Positions 1 to 14,300 of a stretch of 64,000 nt of DNA are shown in pieces (the first letter of the stretch is position 1; each line of letters opens with the position of its first letter). Source of the DNA: Hydractinia symbiolongicarpus. Lineage: Eukaryota; Cnidaria; Hydrozoa; Anthoathecata; Hydractiniidae. Made by a program: the position numbers and the translations under genes. Location: the NCBI RefSeq assembly GCF_029227915.1, contig NC_079879.1, positions 30,944,501 to 31,008,500 of the forward strand, written 5' to 3'. The notes beneath the pieces are model-generated. The model worked only from the letters and a program-made list of their open reading frames with translations, ran no database searches and had not been told where the DNA came from.

Positions 1-1229
1 GAAAAGATTTTTAAAAACTACAAGTCTCATGCGTTTTAGTGGTAAAAATTAATTTAAAAAATCGTTCGGGAAATAAGTTTACTCCCTGAGTACTTTCCTT
101 GTATACTTTTGACTATACGGGCCGAGTACGGGATTTACGGGAAGTCGCGGTTTTCGTTTGCCGGCGATTAAACTTCTTTTATTCAGCGTCTCATCAAAAA
201 TGAAAACATTTTCAAAAACTACAAGTCTCATGGGTTTTAGTGGTGAAAAAAAAATTTGAAAAATCGTTCGGGAAATGAGTTTACTCCCTGGGTACTTTCT
301 TTGTATACATTCGACTACACGGGCCAAGCCCGGGATTTAGGGGAAATCGCGGGTTTTCGTTTGCCGGCGATTAAACCACTTTCATTAAGCGTCTCATCAA
401 AAATGAAAAGATTTCTGAAAACTACAAGTCTCATGCGTTTTAGTGGTGAAAAGATAATTTAAAAAATCGTTGTGGAAATGAGTTTACTCACAGGGTACTT
501 TCTTTGTATACATTCAACTATACGGGCCAAGCCCGGGATTTACGGGAAAGCGCGGGTTTTCCTTTGCCGGCGATCAAACCACTTTCATTAAGCGTCTCAT
601 CAAAAATAAAAAATTTTTGAAAACTACAAGTCTCATGCGTTTTAGTGGTGAAAAAATAATTTAAAAAATCGTTCGGAAAATGAGTTTACTCCCTGGGTAC
701 TTTCTTTGTATACTTTTGACTATACGAGCCGAGTCCGGGATTTACGGGAAATCGCGGGTTTTCGTTTCCCGGCGATTAAACTTCTTTTTTTCAGCGCTCA
801 TCAAAAATGAAAACATTTTTAAAAACTACAAGTCTCATGGGCTTTAGTGGTGAAAAAAAATTTAAAAAATCGTTCGGGAAATGAGTTTACTCCCTGGGTA
901 CTTTCTTTGTATACATTCGACTACACAGGCCAAGCCCGGGATTTGGGGGAAAGCGCTGGTTTTCGTTTGCCGGCGATTAAACTTCTTTTTTTCAGCGCTC
1001 ATCAAAAATGAAAACATTTTTAAAAACTACAAGTCTCATGCGTTTTAGTGGTGAAAAAATAATTTAAAAAATCGTTCGGAAAATGAGTTTACTCCCTGGG
1101 TACTTTCTTTGTATACTTTTAACTATACAGGCCGAGTCCGGGATTTACGGGAAATCGCGGGTTTTCGTTTGCCGGGGATTAAACTTCTTTTATTCAGCGT
1201 CTCATAAAAAATGGAAACATTTTTGAAAA

Positions 1230-4200
1230 CTACAAGTCTTATGCGTTTTAGTGGTGAAAAGATAATTTAAAAAATCGTTTTGGAAATGAGTTTACTCACA
1301 GGGTACTTTCTTTGTATACATTCGACTATACGGGCCTAGCCCGGGATTTACGGGAAATCGCGGGTTTTCGTTTGCCGGCGATTAAACCACTTTCATTATG
1401 CGTCTCATCAAAAATGAAAAGATTTCTGAAAACTACAAGTCTCATGCGTTTTAGTGGTGAAAAAATAATTTAAAAAATCGTTCGGGAAATGAGTTTACTC
1501 CCTGGGTACTTTCTTTGTATACTTTTGACTATACGGGCCGAGTCCGGGATTTACGGGAAGTTGCGGGTTTTCGTTTGCCGGCGATTAAACTTCTTTTTTT
1601 CAGCGTCTCATTAAAAATGAAAACATTTTTAAAAACTACAAGTCTCATGCGTTTTAGTGGTGAAAAAATAATTTAAAAAATCGTTCGGGAAATGAGTTTA
1701 CACCCCGGGTACTTTCTTTGTATACTTTTGACTATACGGGCCAAGCCCGGGGTTACGGGAAATGGCGGGTTTTCGTTTGCCGGCGATTAAACTTCTTTTA
1801 TTCAGCGTCTCACCAAAAATGAAAACATTTCTAAAAACTACAAGTCTCATGCGTTTTAGTGGTGAAAAAATAATTTAAAAAATCGTTCGGGAAATGAGTT
1901 TACTCCCTGGGTACTTTCTTTGTATACTTTTGACTATACGGGCCGAGTCCGGGATTTACGGGAAATCGCGGGTTTATGTTTGCCGGCGATTAAACTTCTT
2001 TTATTCAGCGCTCATCAAAAATGAAAACATTTTTTAAAAATACAAGTCTCATGGGCTTTAGTGGTGAAAAAAAAATTTAAAAAATCGTTCGGGAAATGAG
2101 TTTACTCCCTGGGTACTTTCTTTGTATACATTCGACTACACGGGCCAAGCCCGGGATTTAGGGGAAATCGCGGGTTTTCGTTTGCCGGCGATTAAACCAC
2201 TTTCATTAAGCGTCTCATCAAAAATGAAAAGATTTCTAAAAACTACAAGTCTCATGCGTTTTAGTGGTAAAAATTAATTTAAAAAATCGTTCGGGAAATA
2301 AGTTTACTCCCTGAGTACTTTCCTTGTATACTTTTGACTATACGGGCCGAGTACGGGATTTACGGGAAGTCGCGGTTTTCGTTTGCCGGCGATTAAACTT
2401 CTTTTATTCAGCGTCTCATCAAAAATGAAAACATTTTCAAAAACTACAAGTCTCATGGGTTTTAGTGGTGAAAAAAAAATTTGAAAAATCGTTCGGGAAA
2501 TGAGTTTACTCCCTGGGTACTTTCTTTGTATACATTCGACTACACGGGCCAAGCCCGGGATTTAGGGGAAATCGCGGGTTTTCGTTTGCCGGCGATTAAA
2601 CCACTTTCATTAAGCGTCTCATCAAAAATGAAAAGATTTCTGAAAACTACAAGTCTCATGCGTTTTAGTGGTGAAAAGATAATTTAAAAAATCGTTGTGG
2701 AAATGAGTTTACTCACAGGGCACTTTCTTTGTATACATTCGACTATACGGGCCAAGCCCGGGATTTACGGGAAATCGCGGGTTTTCCTTTGCCGGCGATT
2801 AAACTTCTTTTATTCAGCGTCTCATCAAAAATGAAAACATTTTTAAAAACTACAAGTCTCATGTGCTTTAGTGGTGAAATAATAATTTAAAAAATCGTTT
2901 GGGAAATGAGTTTACTCACAGGGTACTTTCTTTGTATACATTCGACTATACGGGCCAAGCCCGGGATTTACGGGAAATCGCGGGTTTTCCTTTGCCGGCG
3001 ATTAAACCACTTTCAATAAGCGTCTCATTAAAAATGAAAACAATTCTGAAAAACAGAAGTCTCATGCGTTTTAGTGGTGAAAAAATAATTTAAAAAATCG
3101 TTCGGGAAATGAGTTTACTCCCTGGGTACTTTCTTTGTATACTTTTGACTATACGGGCCGAGTCCGGGATTTACGGGAAATCGCGGGTTTTCGTTTGCCG
3201 GCGATTAAACTCATTTTATTTAGCGTCTCATCAAAAATGAAAACATTTTTGAAAACTACAAGTGTCATGCGTTTTAGTGGTGAAAAGATAATTTAAAAAA
3301 TCGTTCTGGAAATGAGTTTACTGACAGGGTACTTTCTTTGTATACTTTTGACTATACGGGCCAAGGTCGGGATTTACGGGAAATGGCGGGTTTTCGTTTG
3401 CCGGCGATTAAACTTCTTTTATTCAGCGTCTCATCAAAAATGAAAACATTTTTAAAAACTACAAGTCTCATGCGATTTAGTGGTGAAAAAATAATGTAAA
3501 AAATTGTTCGGGAAATGAGTTTACTCCCTGGGTACTTTCTTTGTATACATTTGACTATAGGGGCCAAGCCCGGTATTTACGGGAAATGGCGGGTTTTCGT
3601 TTGCCGGCGATTAAACTTTTTTTATTCAGTGTCTCATCAAAAATGAAAACATTTTTGAAAACCACAAGTCTCATGCGTTTTAGTGGTGAAAAGATAATTT
3701 AAAAAATCGTTTTGGAAATGAGTTTACTCACAGGGTACTTTCTTTGTATACATTCGACTATACGGGCCAAGCCCGGGATTTACGGGAAATCGCGGGTTTT
3801 CGTTTCCCGGCGATTAAACCACTTTCATTAAGCGTCTCATCAAAAATAAAAAGATTTCTGAAAACTACAAGTCTTATGCGTTTTAGTGGTGAAAAGATAA
3901 TTTAAAAAATCGTTCGGGAAATGAGTTTACTCCATGGGTACTTTCTTTGAATACTTTTGACTATACGGACCGAGTCCGGGATTTACGGGAAGTCGCGGAT
4001 TTTCGTTTGCCGGCGATTAAACTTCTTTTATTCAGCGTCTCATCAAAAATGAAAACATTTTTAAAAACTACAAGTCTCATGCGATTTAGTGGTGAAAAAA
4101 TAATATAAAAAATTGTTCGGGAAATGAGTTTACTCCCTGGGTACTTTCTTTGTATACTTTTGACTATAGGGGCCAAGCCCGGTATTTACGGGAAATGGCG

Positions 4201-4320
4201 GGTTTTCGTTTGCCGGCGATTAAACTTTTTTTATTCAGTGTCTCATCAAAAATGAAAACATTTTTGAAAACTACAAGTCTCATGCGTTTTAGTGGTGAAA
4301 AGATAATTTAAAAAATCGTT
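1230..4320 (+). repeat. 15-mer block, copy 1 (period 3041 bp)
   Basis: Sequence from about 1,230 to 2,790 recurs from about 4,270 to 5,830 at a shift of 3041 bp (15 monomers). Shared oddities prove the link: the CCTAGCCCGGG variant near 1335 and 4376, TTTCATTATG near 1391 and 4432, the GGTTTATGTTTGCC variant near 1971 and 5011, and the rare CTGAGTACTTTCC form near 2310 and 5351. The block boundary is approximate because the monomers resemble one another. Confidence 0.75.
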
Positions 4321-5840
4321 TTGGAAATGAGTTTACTCACAGGGTACTTTCTTTGTATACATTCGACTATACGGGCCTAGCCCGGGATTTACGGGAAATC
4401 GCGGGTTTTCGTTTGCCGGCGATTAAACCACTTTCATTATGCGTCTCATCAAAAATGAAAAGATTTCTGAAAACTACAAGTCTCATGCGTTTTAGTGGTG
4501 AAAAAATAATTTAAAAAATCGTTCGGGAAATGAGTTTACTCCCTGGGTACTTTCTTTGTATACTTTTGACTATACGGGCCGAGTCCGGGATTTACGGGAA
4601 GTTGCGGGTTTTCGTTTGCCGGCGATTAAACTTCTTTTTTTCAGCGTCTCATCAAAAATGAAAACATTTTTAAAAACTACAAGTCTCATGGGCTTTAGTG
4701 GTGAAATAATAATTTAAAAAATCGTTCGGGAAATGAGTTTACATCCCGGGTACTTTCTTTGTATACTTTTGACTATACGGGCCAAGCCCGGGGTTACGGG
4801 AAATGGCGGGTTTTCGTTTGCCGGCGATTAAACTTCTTTTATTCAGCGTCTCACCAAAAATGAAAACATTTCTGAAAACTACAAGTCTCATGCGTTTTAG
4901 TGGTGAACAAATAATTTAAAAAATCGTTCGGGAAATGAGTTTACTCCCTGGGTACTTTCTTTGTATACTTTTGACTATACGGGCCGAGTCCGGGATTTAG
5001 GGGAAATCGCGGGTTTATGTTTGCCGGTGATGAAACTTCTTTTATTCAGCGCTCATCAAAAATGAAAACATTTTTTAAAAATACAAGTCTCATGGGCTTT
5101 AGTGGTGAAAAAAAAATTTAAAAAATCGTTCGGGAAATGAGTTTACTCCCTGGGTACTTTCTTTGTATACATTCGACTACACGGGCCAAGCCCGGGATTT
5201 AGGGGAAATCGCGGGTTTTCGTTTGCCGGCGATTAAACCACTTTCATTAAGCGTCTCATCAAAAATGAAAAGATTTCTAAAAACTACAAGTCTCATGCGT
5301 TTTAGTGGTGAAAATTAATTTAAAAAATCGTTCGGGAAATAAGTTTACTCCCTGAGTACTTTCCTTGTATACTTTTGACTATACGGGCCGAGTACGGGAT
5401 TTACGGGAAGTCGCGGTTTTCGTTTGCCGGCGATTAAACTTCTTTTATTCAGCGTCTCATCAAAAATGAAAACATTTTCAAAAACTACAAGTCTCATGGG
5501 TTTTAGTGGTAAAAAAAAAATTTGAAAAATCGTTCGGGAAATGAGTTTACTCCCTGGGTACTTTCTTTGTATACATTCGACTACACGGGCCAAGCCCGGG
5601 ATTTAGGGGAAATCGCGGGTTTTCGTTTGCCGGCGAATAAACCACTTTCATTAAGCGTCTCATCAAAAATGAAAAGATTTCTGAAAACTACAAGTCTCAT
5701 GCGTTTTAGTGGTGAAAAGATAATTTAAAAAATCGTTGTGGAAATGAGTTTACTCACAGGGTACTTTCTTTGTATACATTCAACTATACGGGCCAATCCC
5801 GGGATTTACGGGAAAGCGCGGGTTTTCCTTTGCCGGCGAT
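4321..5840 (+). repeat. 15-mer block, copy 2 (partial)
   Basis: This is the second copy of the block above. It then continues as a copy of 1-900 at a shift of about 5266 bp (26 monomers): the ATTCAACTATA variant and the AAAGCGCGGG form near 510-550 reappear near 5,780-5,815. The interleaved shifts (2225, 3041 and 5266 bp, where 2225 + 3041 = 5266) are what two successive unequal exchanges would leave. Confidence 0.72.
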
Positions 5841-5868
5841 CAAACCACTTTCATTAAGCGTCTCATCA

Positions 5869-6056
5869 AAAATGAAAAATTTTTGAAAACTACAAGTCTC
5901 ATGCGTTTTAGTGGTGAAAAAATAATTTAAAAAATCGTTCGGAAAATGAACTTTCTTTGTATACTTTTGACTATACGAGCCGAGTCCGGGATTTACGGGA
6001 AATCGCGGGTTTTCGTTTCCCGGCGATTAAACTTCTTTTTTTCAGCGCTCATCAAA
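5869..6056 (+). repeat. Monomer with a 15-bp internal deletion
   Basis: At about 5949 the usual GAGTTTACTCCCTGGGTAC segment is missing 15 bases, so GGAAAATGA joins straight to ACTTTC. The central GAGT-TT-ACTC dyad is therefore lost in this unit, which is about 188 bp long. It is the largest intra-monomer deletion I noticed, and the homologous unit near 690 keeps the segment. Confidence 0.85.
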
Positions 6057-6699
6057 AATGAAAACATTTTTAAAAACTACAAGTCTCATGGGCTTTAGTG
6101 GTGAAAAAAAATTTAAAAAATCGTTCGGGAAATGAGTTTACTCCCTGGGTACTTTCTTTGTATACATTCGACTACACGGGCCAAGCCCGGGATTTAGGAA
6201 AAATCGCTGTTTTTCGTTTGCCGGCGATTAAACCTCTTTCATTAAGCGTCTCATCAAAAATGAAAACATTTTTGAAAACTACAAGTCTCATGCGTTTTAG
6301 TGGTGAAAAAATAATATAAAAAATCGTTCAGGAAATGAGTTTACTCCCTGGGTACTTTCTTTGTATACTTTTGACTATACGGGCCAAGCCCGGGATTTAC
6401 GGGAAATGGCATTTTTCGTTTGCCGGTGATTAAACTTCTTTTATTCAGTGTCCAATCAAAAATGAAAACATTTTTGTAAACTACAAGTTTCATGCGTTTT
6501 AGTGGTGAAAAGATAATTTAAAAAATCGTTTTGGAAATGAGTTTACTCACAGGGTACTTTCTTTGTATACATTTGACTATACGGGCCAAGCCCGGGATTT
6601 ACGGGAAATCGCGGGTTTTCGTTTTCCGGCGATTAAACCACTTTCATTAAGCGTCTCATCAAAAATGAAAACATTTCTGAAAACTACAAGTCTTATGGG

Positions 6700-7520
6700 C
6701 TTTAGTGGTGACATAATAATTTAAAAAATCGTTTTGGAAATGAGTTTACTCACAGGGTACTTTCTTTGTATACATTTGACTATACGGGCCAAGCCTGGGA
6801 TTTACGGGAAATCGCGGGTTTTCGTTTTCCGGCGATTAAACCACTTTCATTAAGCGTCTCATTAAAAATGAAAACATTTCTGAAAACTACAAGTCTCATG
6901 CGTTTTAGTGGTGAAAAGATAATTTAAAAAATCGTTCGGGAAATGAGTTTACTCCCTGGGTACTATCTTTGTATACTTTTGACTATACGGGCCGAGTCCG
7001 GGATTTATGGGAAGTCGCGGGTTTTCGTTTGCCGGCGATTTAACTTCTTTTATTCAGCGTCTCCTCAAAAATGAAAACATTTTTAAAAACTACAAGTCTT
7101 ATGGGCTTTAGTGGTGACATAATAATTTAAAAAATCGTTCGGGAAATGGGTTTACACCCCAGGTACTTTCTTTGTATGCTCTTGACTATTCGGGCCAAGC
7201 CCGGGGTTTACGGGAAATGGCGGGTTTTCCTTTGTCGGCGATTAAACCACTTTCATTAAGCGTCTCATCAAAAATGAAAACAATTCTGAAAACTACAAGT
7301 CTCATGCTTTTTGGTGGTGCAAAAATAATTTAAAAAATCGTTCGGGAAATGAGTTTACTCCCTGGGTACTTTCTTTGTATACTTTTGACTATACGGGCCG
7401 AGTCCGGGATTTACGGGAAATCGCGGGTTTTCGTTTGCCGGCGATTAAACTTCTTTTATTCAGCGTCTCATCAAAAATGAAAACATTTTTAAAAACTACA
7501 AGTCTCATGGGCTTTAGTGG
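6700..7520 (+). repeat. 10-mer related segment, copy 1
   Basis: This segment recurs at 8,729-9,549 at a shift of 2029 bp (10 monomers). It is marked by GGCCAAGCCTGGG, GTGACATAATA, and an unusual unit with GGGTTTACACCCCAGG and TATGCTCTTGACTATTCGGG (near 7,147 and 9,176). Confidence 0.75.
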
Positions 7521-8391
7521 TGAAAAAAAATTTAAAAAATCGTTCGGGAAATGAGTTTACTCCCTGGGTACTTTCTTTGTATACATTCGACTACACGGGC
7601 CAAGCCCGGGATTTAGGAAAATACGCTGGTTTTCGTTTGCCGGCGATTAAACCTCTTTCATTAAGCGTCTCATCAAAAATGAAAACATTTTTGAAAACTA
7701 CAAGTCTCATGCGTTTTAGTGGTGAAAAAGTAATTTAAAAAATCGTTCGGAAAATGAGTTTACTCCCTGGGTACTTTCTTTGTATACTTTTGACTATACG
7801 GGCCGAGTCCGGGATATACAGGAAATCGCGGGTTTTCGTGTGCCGGCAATTAAACCTCTTTCACTAAGCGTCTCCTCAAAAATGAAAACATTTTTGAAAA
7901 ATACAGGTCTCATGCGTTTTAGTGGTGAAAAAAAAATTTAAAAATTCGTTCGGGAAATGAGTTTACTCCCTGGGTACTTTCTTTGTATACATTCGACTAC
8001 ACAGGCCAAGCCCGGGATTTGGGGGAAAGCGCTGGTTTTCGTTTGCCGGCGATTAAACCTCTTTCATTATGCGTCTCATCAAAAATGAAAACATTTTTAA
8101 AAACTGCAAGTCTCATGCGTTTTAGTGGTGAAAAAATAATTTAAAAAATCGTTCGGAAAATGAGTTTACTCCCTGGGTACTTTCTTTGTATACTTTTGAC
8201 TATACAGGCCGAGTCCGGGATTTAGGAAAAATCGCTGGTTTTCGTTTGCCGGCGATTAAACCTCTTTCATTAAGCGTCTCATCAAAAATGAAAACATTTT
8301 TGAAAACTACAAGTCTCATGCGTTTTAGTGGTGAAAAAGTAATTTAAAAAATCGTTCGGAAAATGAGTTTACTCCCTGGGTACTTTCTTTG

Positions 8392-11300
8392 TATACATTT
8401 GACTATACGGGCCAAGCCCGGGATTTACGGGAAATCGCGGGTTTTCGTTTTCCGGCGATTAAACCACTTTCATTAAGCGTCTCATCAAAAATGAAAACAT
8501 TTCTGAAAACTAAAAGTCTCATGCGTTTTAGTGGTGAAAAGATAATTTAAAAAATCGTTCGGGAAATGAGTTTACTCCCTGGGTACTATCTTTGTATACT
8601 TTTGACTATACGGGCCGAGTCCGGGATTTACGGGAAGTCGCGGGTTTTCGTTTACCGGCGATTTAACTTCTTTTATTCAGCGTCTCCTCAAAAATGAAAA
8701 CATTTTTAAAAACTACAAGTCTTATGGGCTTTAGTGGTGACATAATAATTTAAAAAATCGTTTTGGAAATGAGTTTACTCACAGGGTACTTTCTTTGTAT
8801 ACATTTGACTATACGGGCCAAGCCTGGGATTTACGGGAAATCGCGGGTTTTCGTTTTCCGGCGATTAAACCACTTTCATTAAGCGTCTCATCAAAAACGA
8901 AAACATTTCTGAAAACTACAAGTCTCATGCGTTTTAGTGGTGAAAAGATAATTTAAAAAATCGTTCGGGAAATGAGTTTACTCCCTGGGTACTATCTTTG
9001 TATACTTTTGACTATACGGGCCGAGTCCGGGATTTACGGGAAGTCGCAGGTTTTCGTTTGCCGGCGATTTAACTTCTTTTATTCAGCGTCTCCTCAAAAA
9101 TGAAAACATTTTTAAAAACTACAAGTCTTATAGGCTTTAGTGGTGACATAATATTTTAAAAAATCGTTCGGGAAATGGGTTTACACCCCAGGTACTTTCT
9201 TTGTATGCTCTTGACTATTCGGGCCAAGCCCGGGGTTTACGGGAAATGGCGGGTTTTCCTTTGTCGGCGATTAAACCACTTTCATTAAGCGTCTCATCAA
9301 AAATGAAAACAATTCTGAAAACTACAAGTCTCATGCGTTTTAGTGGTGCAAAAATAATTTAAAAAATCGTTCGGGAAATGAGTTTACTCCCTGGGTACTT
9401 TCTTTGTATACTTTTGACTATACGGGCCGAGTCCGGGATTTACGGGAAATCGCGGGTTTTCGTTTGCCGGCGATTAAACTTCTTTTATTCAGCGTCTCAT
9501 CAAAAATGAAAACATTTTTAAAAACTACAAGTCTCATGGGCTTTAGTGGTGAAATAATAATTTAAAAAATCGTTCGGGAAATGGGTTTACACCCCGGGTA
9601 CTTTCTTTGTATACTTTTGACTATTCGGGCCAAGCCCGGGGTTTACGGGAAATGGCGGGTTTTCGTTTGCCGGCGATTAAACTTCTTTTATTCAGTGTCT
9701 CATCAAAAATGAAAACATTTTTGAAAACTACAAGTCTTTTGCGTTTTAGTGGTGAAAAGATAATTTAAAAATTCGTTCGGGAAATGAGTTTACTCCCTGG
9801 GTACTTTCTTTGTATACTTTTGACTATACGGGCCGAGTCTGGGATTTACGGGAAGTCGCGGGTTTTCGTTTGCCGGCGATTAAACTACTTTTATTCAGCG
9901 TCACATCAAAAATGAAAACATTTTTAAAAACTACAAGTCTCATGGGCTTTAGTGGTGAAATAATAATTTAAAAAATCGTTTGGGAAATGAGTTTACTCCC
10001 TGGGTACTTTCTTTGTATACTTTTGACTATACGGGCCAAGCCCGGGATTTACGGGAAATGGCGGGTTTTCGTTTGCCGGCGATTAAACCTCTTTTATTCA
10101 GCGTCTCATCAAAAATGAAAACATTTTTAAAAACTAAAATTCTCATGCGTTTTAGTGGTGAAAAAATAATTTAAAAAATCGTTCGGGAAATGAGTTTACT
10201 TCCTGGGTACTTTCTTTGTATACTTTTGACTTTACAGGCCGAGTCCGGGATTTACGGGAAATCGCAGGTTTTCGTTTGCCGGCGATTAAACTTCTTTTAT
10301 TCAGCGTCTCATCAAAATGAAAACAAGTTTGAAGACTACAAGTCTCATGCGTTTTAGTGGTGAAAAAATAATTTAAAAAATCGTTCGGAAAATGAGTTTA
10401 CACCCTGGGCACTTTCTCTGTATACTTTTGACTATACGGGCCAAGCCCGGGATTTACGGGAAATCGCGGGTTTTCGTTTGCCGGCGATTAAACTTCTTTT
10501 ATTCAGCGTCTCATCAAAAATGAAAACATTTTTGAAAACTACAAGTCTTATGCGTTTTAGTGATGAAAAAATAATTTAAAAAATCGTTGTGGAAATGAGT
10601 TTACTCACAGGGTACTTTCTTTGTATACATTCGACTATACGGGCCAAGCCCGGGATTTAGGGGAAATCACGGGTTTTCGTTTGCCGGCGATTAAACTTCT
10701 TTCATTAAGCGTCTCATGAAGAATGAAAACATTTTTGAAAACTACAAGTCTCATGCGTTTTAGTGGTGAAAAAAAAATTTAAAAAGATCGTTGTGGAAAT
10801 GAGTTTACTCACAGGGTACTTTCTTTGTATACATTCGACTTTACGGGCCAAACCCGGGATTTACGGGAAATCACGGGTTTTCGTTTGCCGGCGATTAAAC
10901 TTCTTTCATTAAGCGTCTCATCAAGAATGAAAACATTTTTGAAAACTACAAGTCTCATGCGTTTTAGTGGTGAAAAAAAAATTTAAACAATCGTTCGGAA
11001 AATGAGTTTACTTCCTGGGTACTTTCTTTGTATACTTTTTGACTATACGGGCCGAGTCTGGGATTTACGGGAAATCGCGGGTTTTTGTTTGCCGGCGATT
11101 AAACTTCTTTTATTCAGCGTCTCATCAAAAATGAAAACAAGTTTGAAGACTACAAGTCTCATGCGTTTTAGTGGTGAAAAAATAATTTAAAAAATCGTTC
11201 GGAAAATGAGTTTACTCCCTGGGTACTTTCTTTGTATACTTTTGACTATACGGGCCAAGCCCGGGATTTACGGGAAATCGCGGGTTTTCGTTTGCCGGCG

Positions 11301-14300
11301 ATTAAACTTCTTTTATTCAGCGTCTCATCAAAAATGAAAACATTTTTGAAAACTACAAGTCTTATGCGTTTTAGTGATGAAAAAATAATTTAAAAAATCG
11401 TTGTGGAAATGAGTTTACTCACAGGGTACTTTCTTTGTATACATTCGACTATACGGGCCAAGCCCGGGATTTAGGGGAAATCACGGGTTTTCGTTTGCCG
11501 GCGATTAAACTTCTTTCATTAAGCGTCTCATCAAGAATGAAAACATTTTTGAAAACTACAAGTCTCATGCGTTTTAGTGGTGAAAAAAAAATTTAAAAAA
11601 TCGTTCGGAAAATGAGTTTACTTCCTGGGTACTTTCTTTGTATACTTTTTGACTATACGGGCCGAGTCTGGGATTTACGGGAAATCGCGGGTTTTTGTTT
11701 GCCGGCGATTAAACTTCTTTTATTCAGCGTCTCATCAAAAATGAAAACAAGTTTGAAGACTACAAGCCTCTTGCGTTTTAGTGGTGAAAAAATAATTTAA
11801 AAAATCGTTCGGGAAATGAGTTTACTCCCTGGGTACTTTCTTTGTATACTTTTGACTATACGGCCAAGCCCGGGATTTACGGGAAATCGTAGGTTTTCGT
11901 TTGCCGGGGATTAAACTTCTTTTATTCAGCGTCTCATAAAAAATGAAAACATTTTTGAAAACTACAAGTCTTATGCGTTTTAGTGGTGAAAAAATAATTT
12001 AAAAAATCGTTGTGGAAATAAGTTTACTCACAGGGAACTTTCTTTGTATACTTTTGACTTTACAGGCCGAGTCCAGGATTTACGGGAAATCGCAGGTTTT
12101 CGTTTGCCGACGATTAAACTTCTTTTATTCAGCGTCTCATCAAAAATGAAAACAAGTTTGAAGACTACAAGTCTCATGCGTTTTAGTGGTGAAAAAATAA
12201 TTTAAAAAATCGTTGTGGAAATGAGTTTACTTACAGGGTACTTTCTTTGTATACATTCGACTATACGGGCCAAGCCCGGGATTTAGGGGAAATCACGGGT
12301 TTTCGTTTGCCGGCGATTAAACTTCTTTCATTAAGCGTCTCATCAAAAATGAAAACAAGTTTGAAGACTACAAGTCTCATGCGTTTTAGTGGTGAAAAAA
12401 AATTTTTAAAAATCGTTCGGAAAATGAGTTTACTCCCTGGGTACTTTCTTTGTTTACTTTTGACCATACGGGCCAAGCCCGGGATTTACGGGAAATCGCG
12501 GGTTTTCGTTTGCCGGTGATTAAACTTCTTTTATTCAGCGTCTCATCAAAAATGAAAACATTTTTGAAAACTACAAGTCTTATGCGTTTTAGTGGTGAAA
12601 AAAAAATTTAAAAAATCGTTCGGAAAATGAGTTTACTTCCTGGGTACTTTCTTTGTATACTTTTGACTATACGGGCCGAGTCCGGGATTTACGGGAAATC
12701 GCGGGTTTTTGTTTGCCGGCGATTAAACTTCTTTTATTCAGCGTCTCATCAAAAATGAAAACAAGTTTGAAGACTACAAGCCTCATGCGTTTTAGTGGTG
12801 AAAAAATAATTTAAAAAATCGTTCGGGAAATGAGTTTACTCCCTGGGTACTTTCTTTGTATACTTTTGACTATACGGCCAAGCCCGGGATTTACTGGAAA
12901 TCGTGGGTTTTCGTTTACCGGGGATTAAACTTCTTTTATTCAGCGTCTCATAAAAAATGAAAACATTTTTGAAAACTACAAGTCTTATGCGTTTTAGTGG
13001 TGAAAAAATAATTTAAAAAATCGTTGTGGAAATAAGTTTACACACAGGGTACTTTTTTTGTATACATTCGACTGTACGGGCCAAGCCCGGGATTTACGGG
13101 AAATCGCGGGTTTTCGTTTGCCGGCGATTAAACCTCTTTCATTAAGCGTCTCATCAAAAATGAAAATTTTTTTGAAAACTACCAGTCTCATGCGTTTTAG
13201 TGGTGAAAAAAAAATTTAAAAATTCGTTCGGGAAATGAGTTTACTCCCTGGGTACTTTCTTTGTATACATTCTACTACACGGGCCAAGCCCGGGATTTAG
13301 GGGAAATCGCTGGTTTTCGTTTGCCGGCGATTAAACCTCTTTCATTAAGCGTCTCATCAAAAATGAAAACATTTTTGAAAACTAAAAGTCTCATGCGTTT
13401 TAGTGGTGAAAAAATAATTTAAAAAATCGTTCGGAAATTGAGTTTACTTCCTGGGTACTTTCTTTGTATACTTTTGACTATACGGGCCGAGTCCGGGATT
13501 TACGGGAAATCGCGGGATTTCGTTTGCCGGCGATTAAACTTCTTTTATTCAGCGTCCCATCAAAAATGAAAACGTTTTTGAAAACTACAAGTCTCATGCG
13601 TTTTAGTGGTGAAAAAATAATATAAAAAATCGTTCGGGAAATGAGTTTACTCCCTGGGTACTTTCTTTGTATACTTTTGACTATACGCGCCAAGCCCGGG
13701 ATTTACGGGAAATGGCGGATTTTCGTTTGCCGGCGATTAAACTTCTTTTATTCAGTGTCTCATCAAAAATGAAAACATTTTTGAAAACTACAAGTCTCAT
13801 GCGTTTTAGTGGTGAAAAGATAATTTAAAAAAACGTTTTGGAAATGAGTTTACTCACAAGCTACTTTCTGTGTATACATTCGACTATACGGGCCATGCCC
13901 GGGATTTACGGGAAATCGCGGGTTTTCTTTTGGCGGCGATTAAACCACTTTCATTAAGCGTCTCATCAAAAATGAACACATTTCTGAAAACTACAAGTCT
14001 CATGCGTTTTAGTGGTGAAAAAATAATTTAAAAAATCGTTCGGTAAATGAGTTTACTCCCTGGGTACTTTCTTTGTATACTTTTGACTATACGGGCCAAG
14101 CCCGGGATTTACGGGAAATCGCGGGTTTTCGTTTGCCGGCGATTAAACTTCTTTTATTCAGCGTCTCATAAAAAATGAAAACATTTTTGAAAACTACAAG
14201 TCTTATGAGTTTTAGTGGTGAAAAAATAATTTAAAAAATCCTTGTGGAAATGAGTTGACTCACAGGGTACTTTCTTTGTATACATTCGACTATACGGGCC

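Noticed and set aside
2156-2168. TTTAGGGG in GATTTAGGGGAAATC monomers as plant-type telomere repeat
   Set aside because: It occurs once per monomer of one subtype and is never tandem. It is a C-to-G change of the common GATTTACGGGAAATC form.
2529-2550. CENP-B box in TTCGACTATACGGG of the TATACATTCG subtype
   Set aside because: TTCG and CGGG are present, but 6 bases apart rather than the 7 (NNNNANN) of the CENP-B box core, and the conserved A cannot be aligned. TTTCGTTTGCCGGCGATT matches only the TTCG half. It is a near miss, worth testing only if the host has a CENP-B-like protein.
5941-5960. Foreign insertion suspected where the monomer pattern breaks near 5,949
   Set aside because: It is a 15-bp deletion within a monomer; the sequence on both sides is normal satellite.
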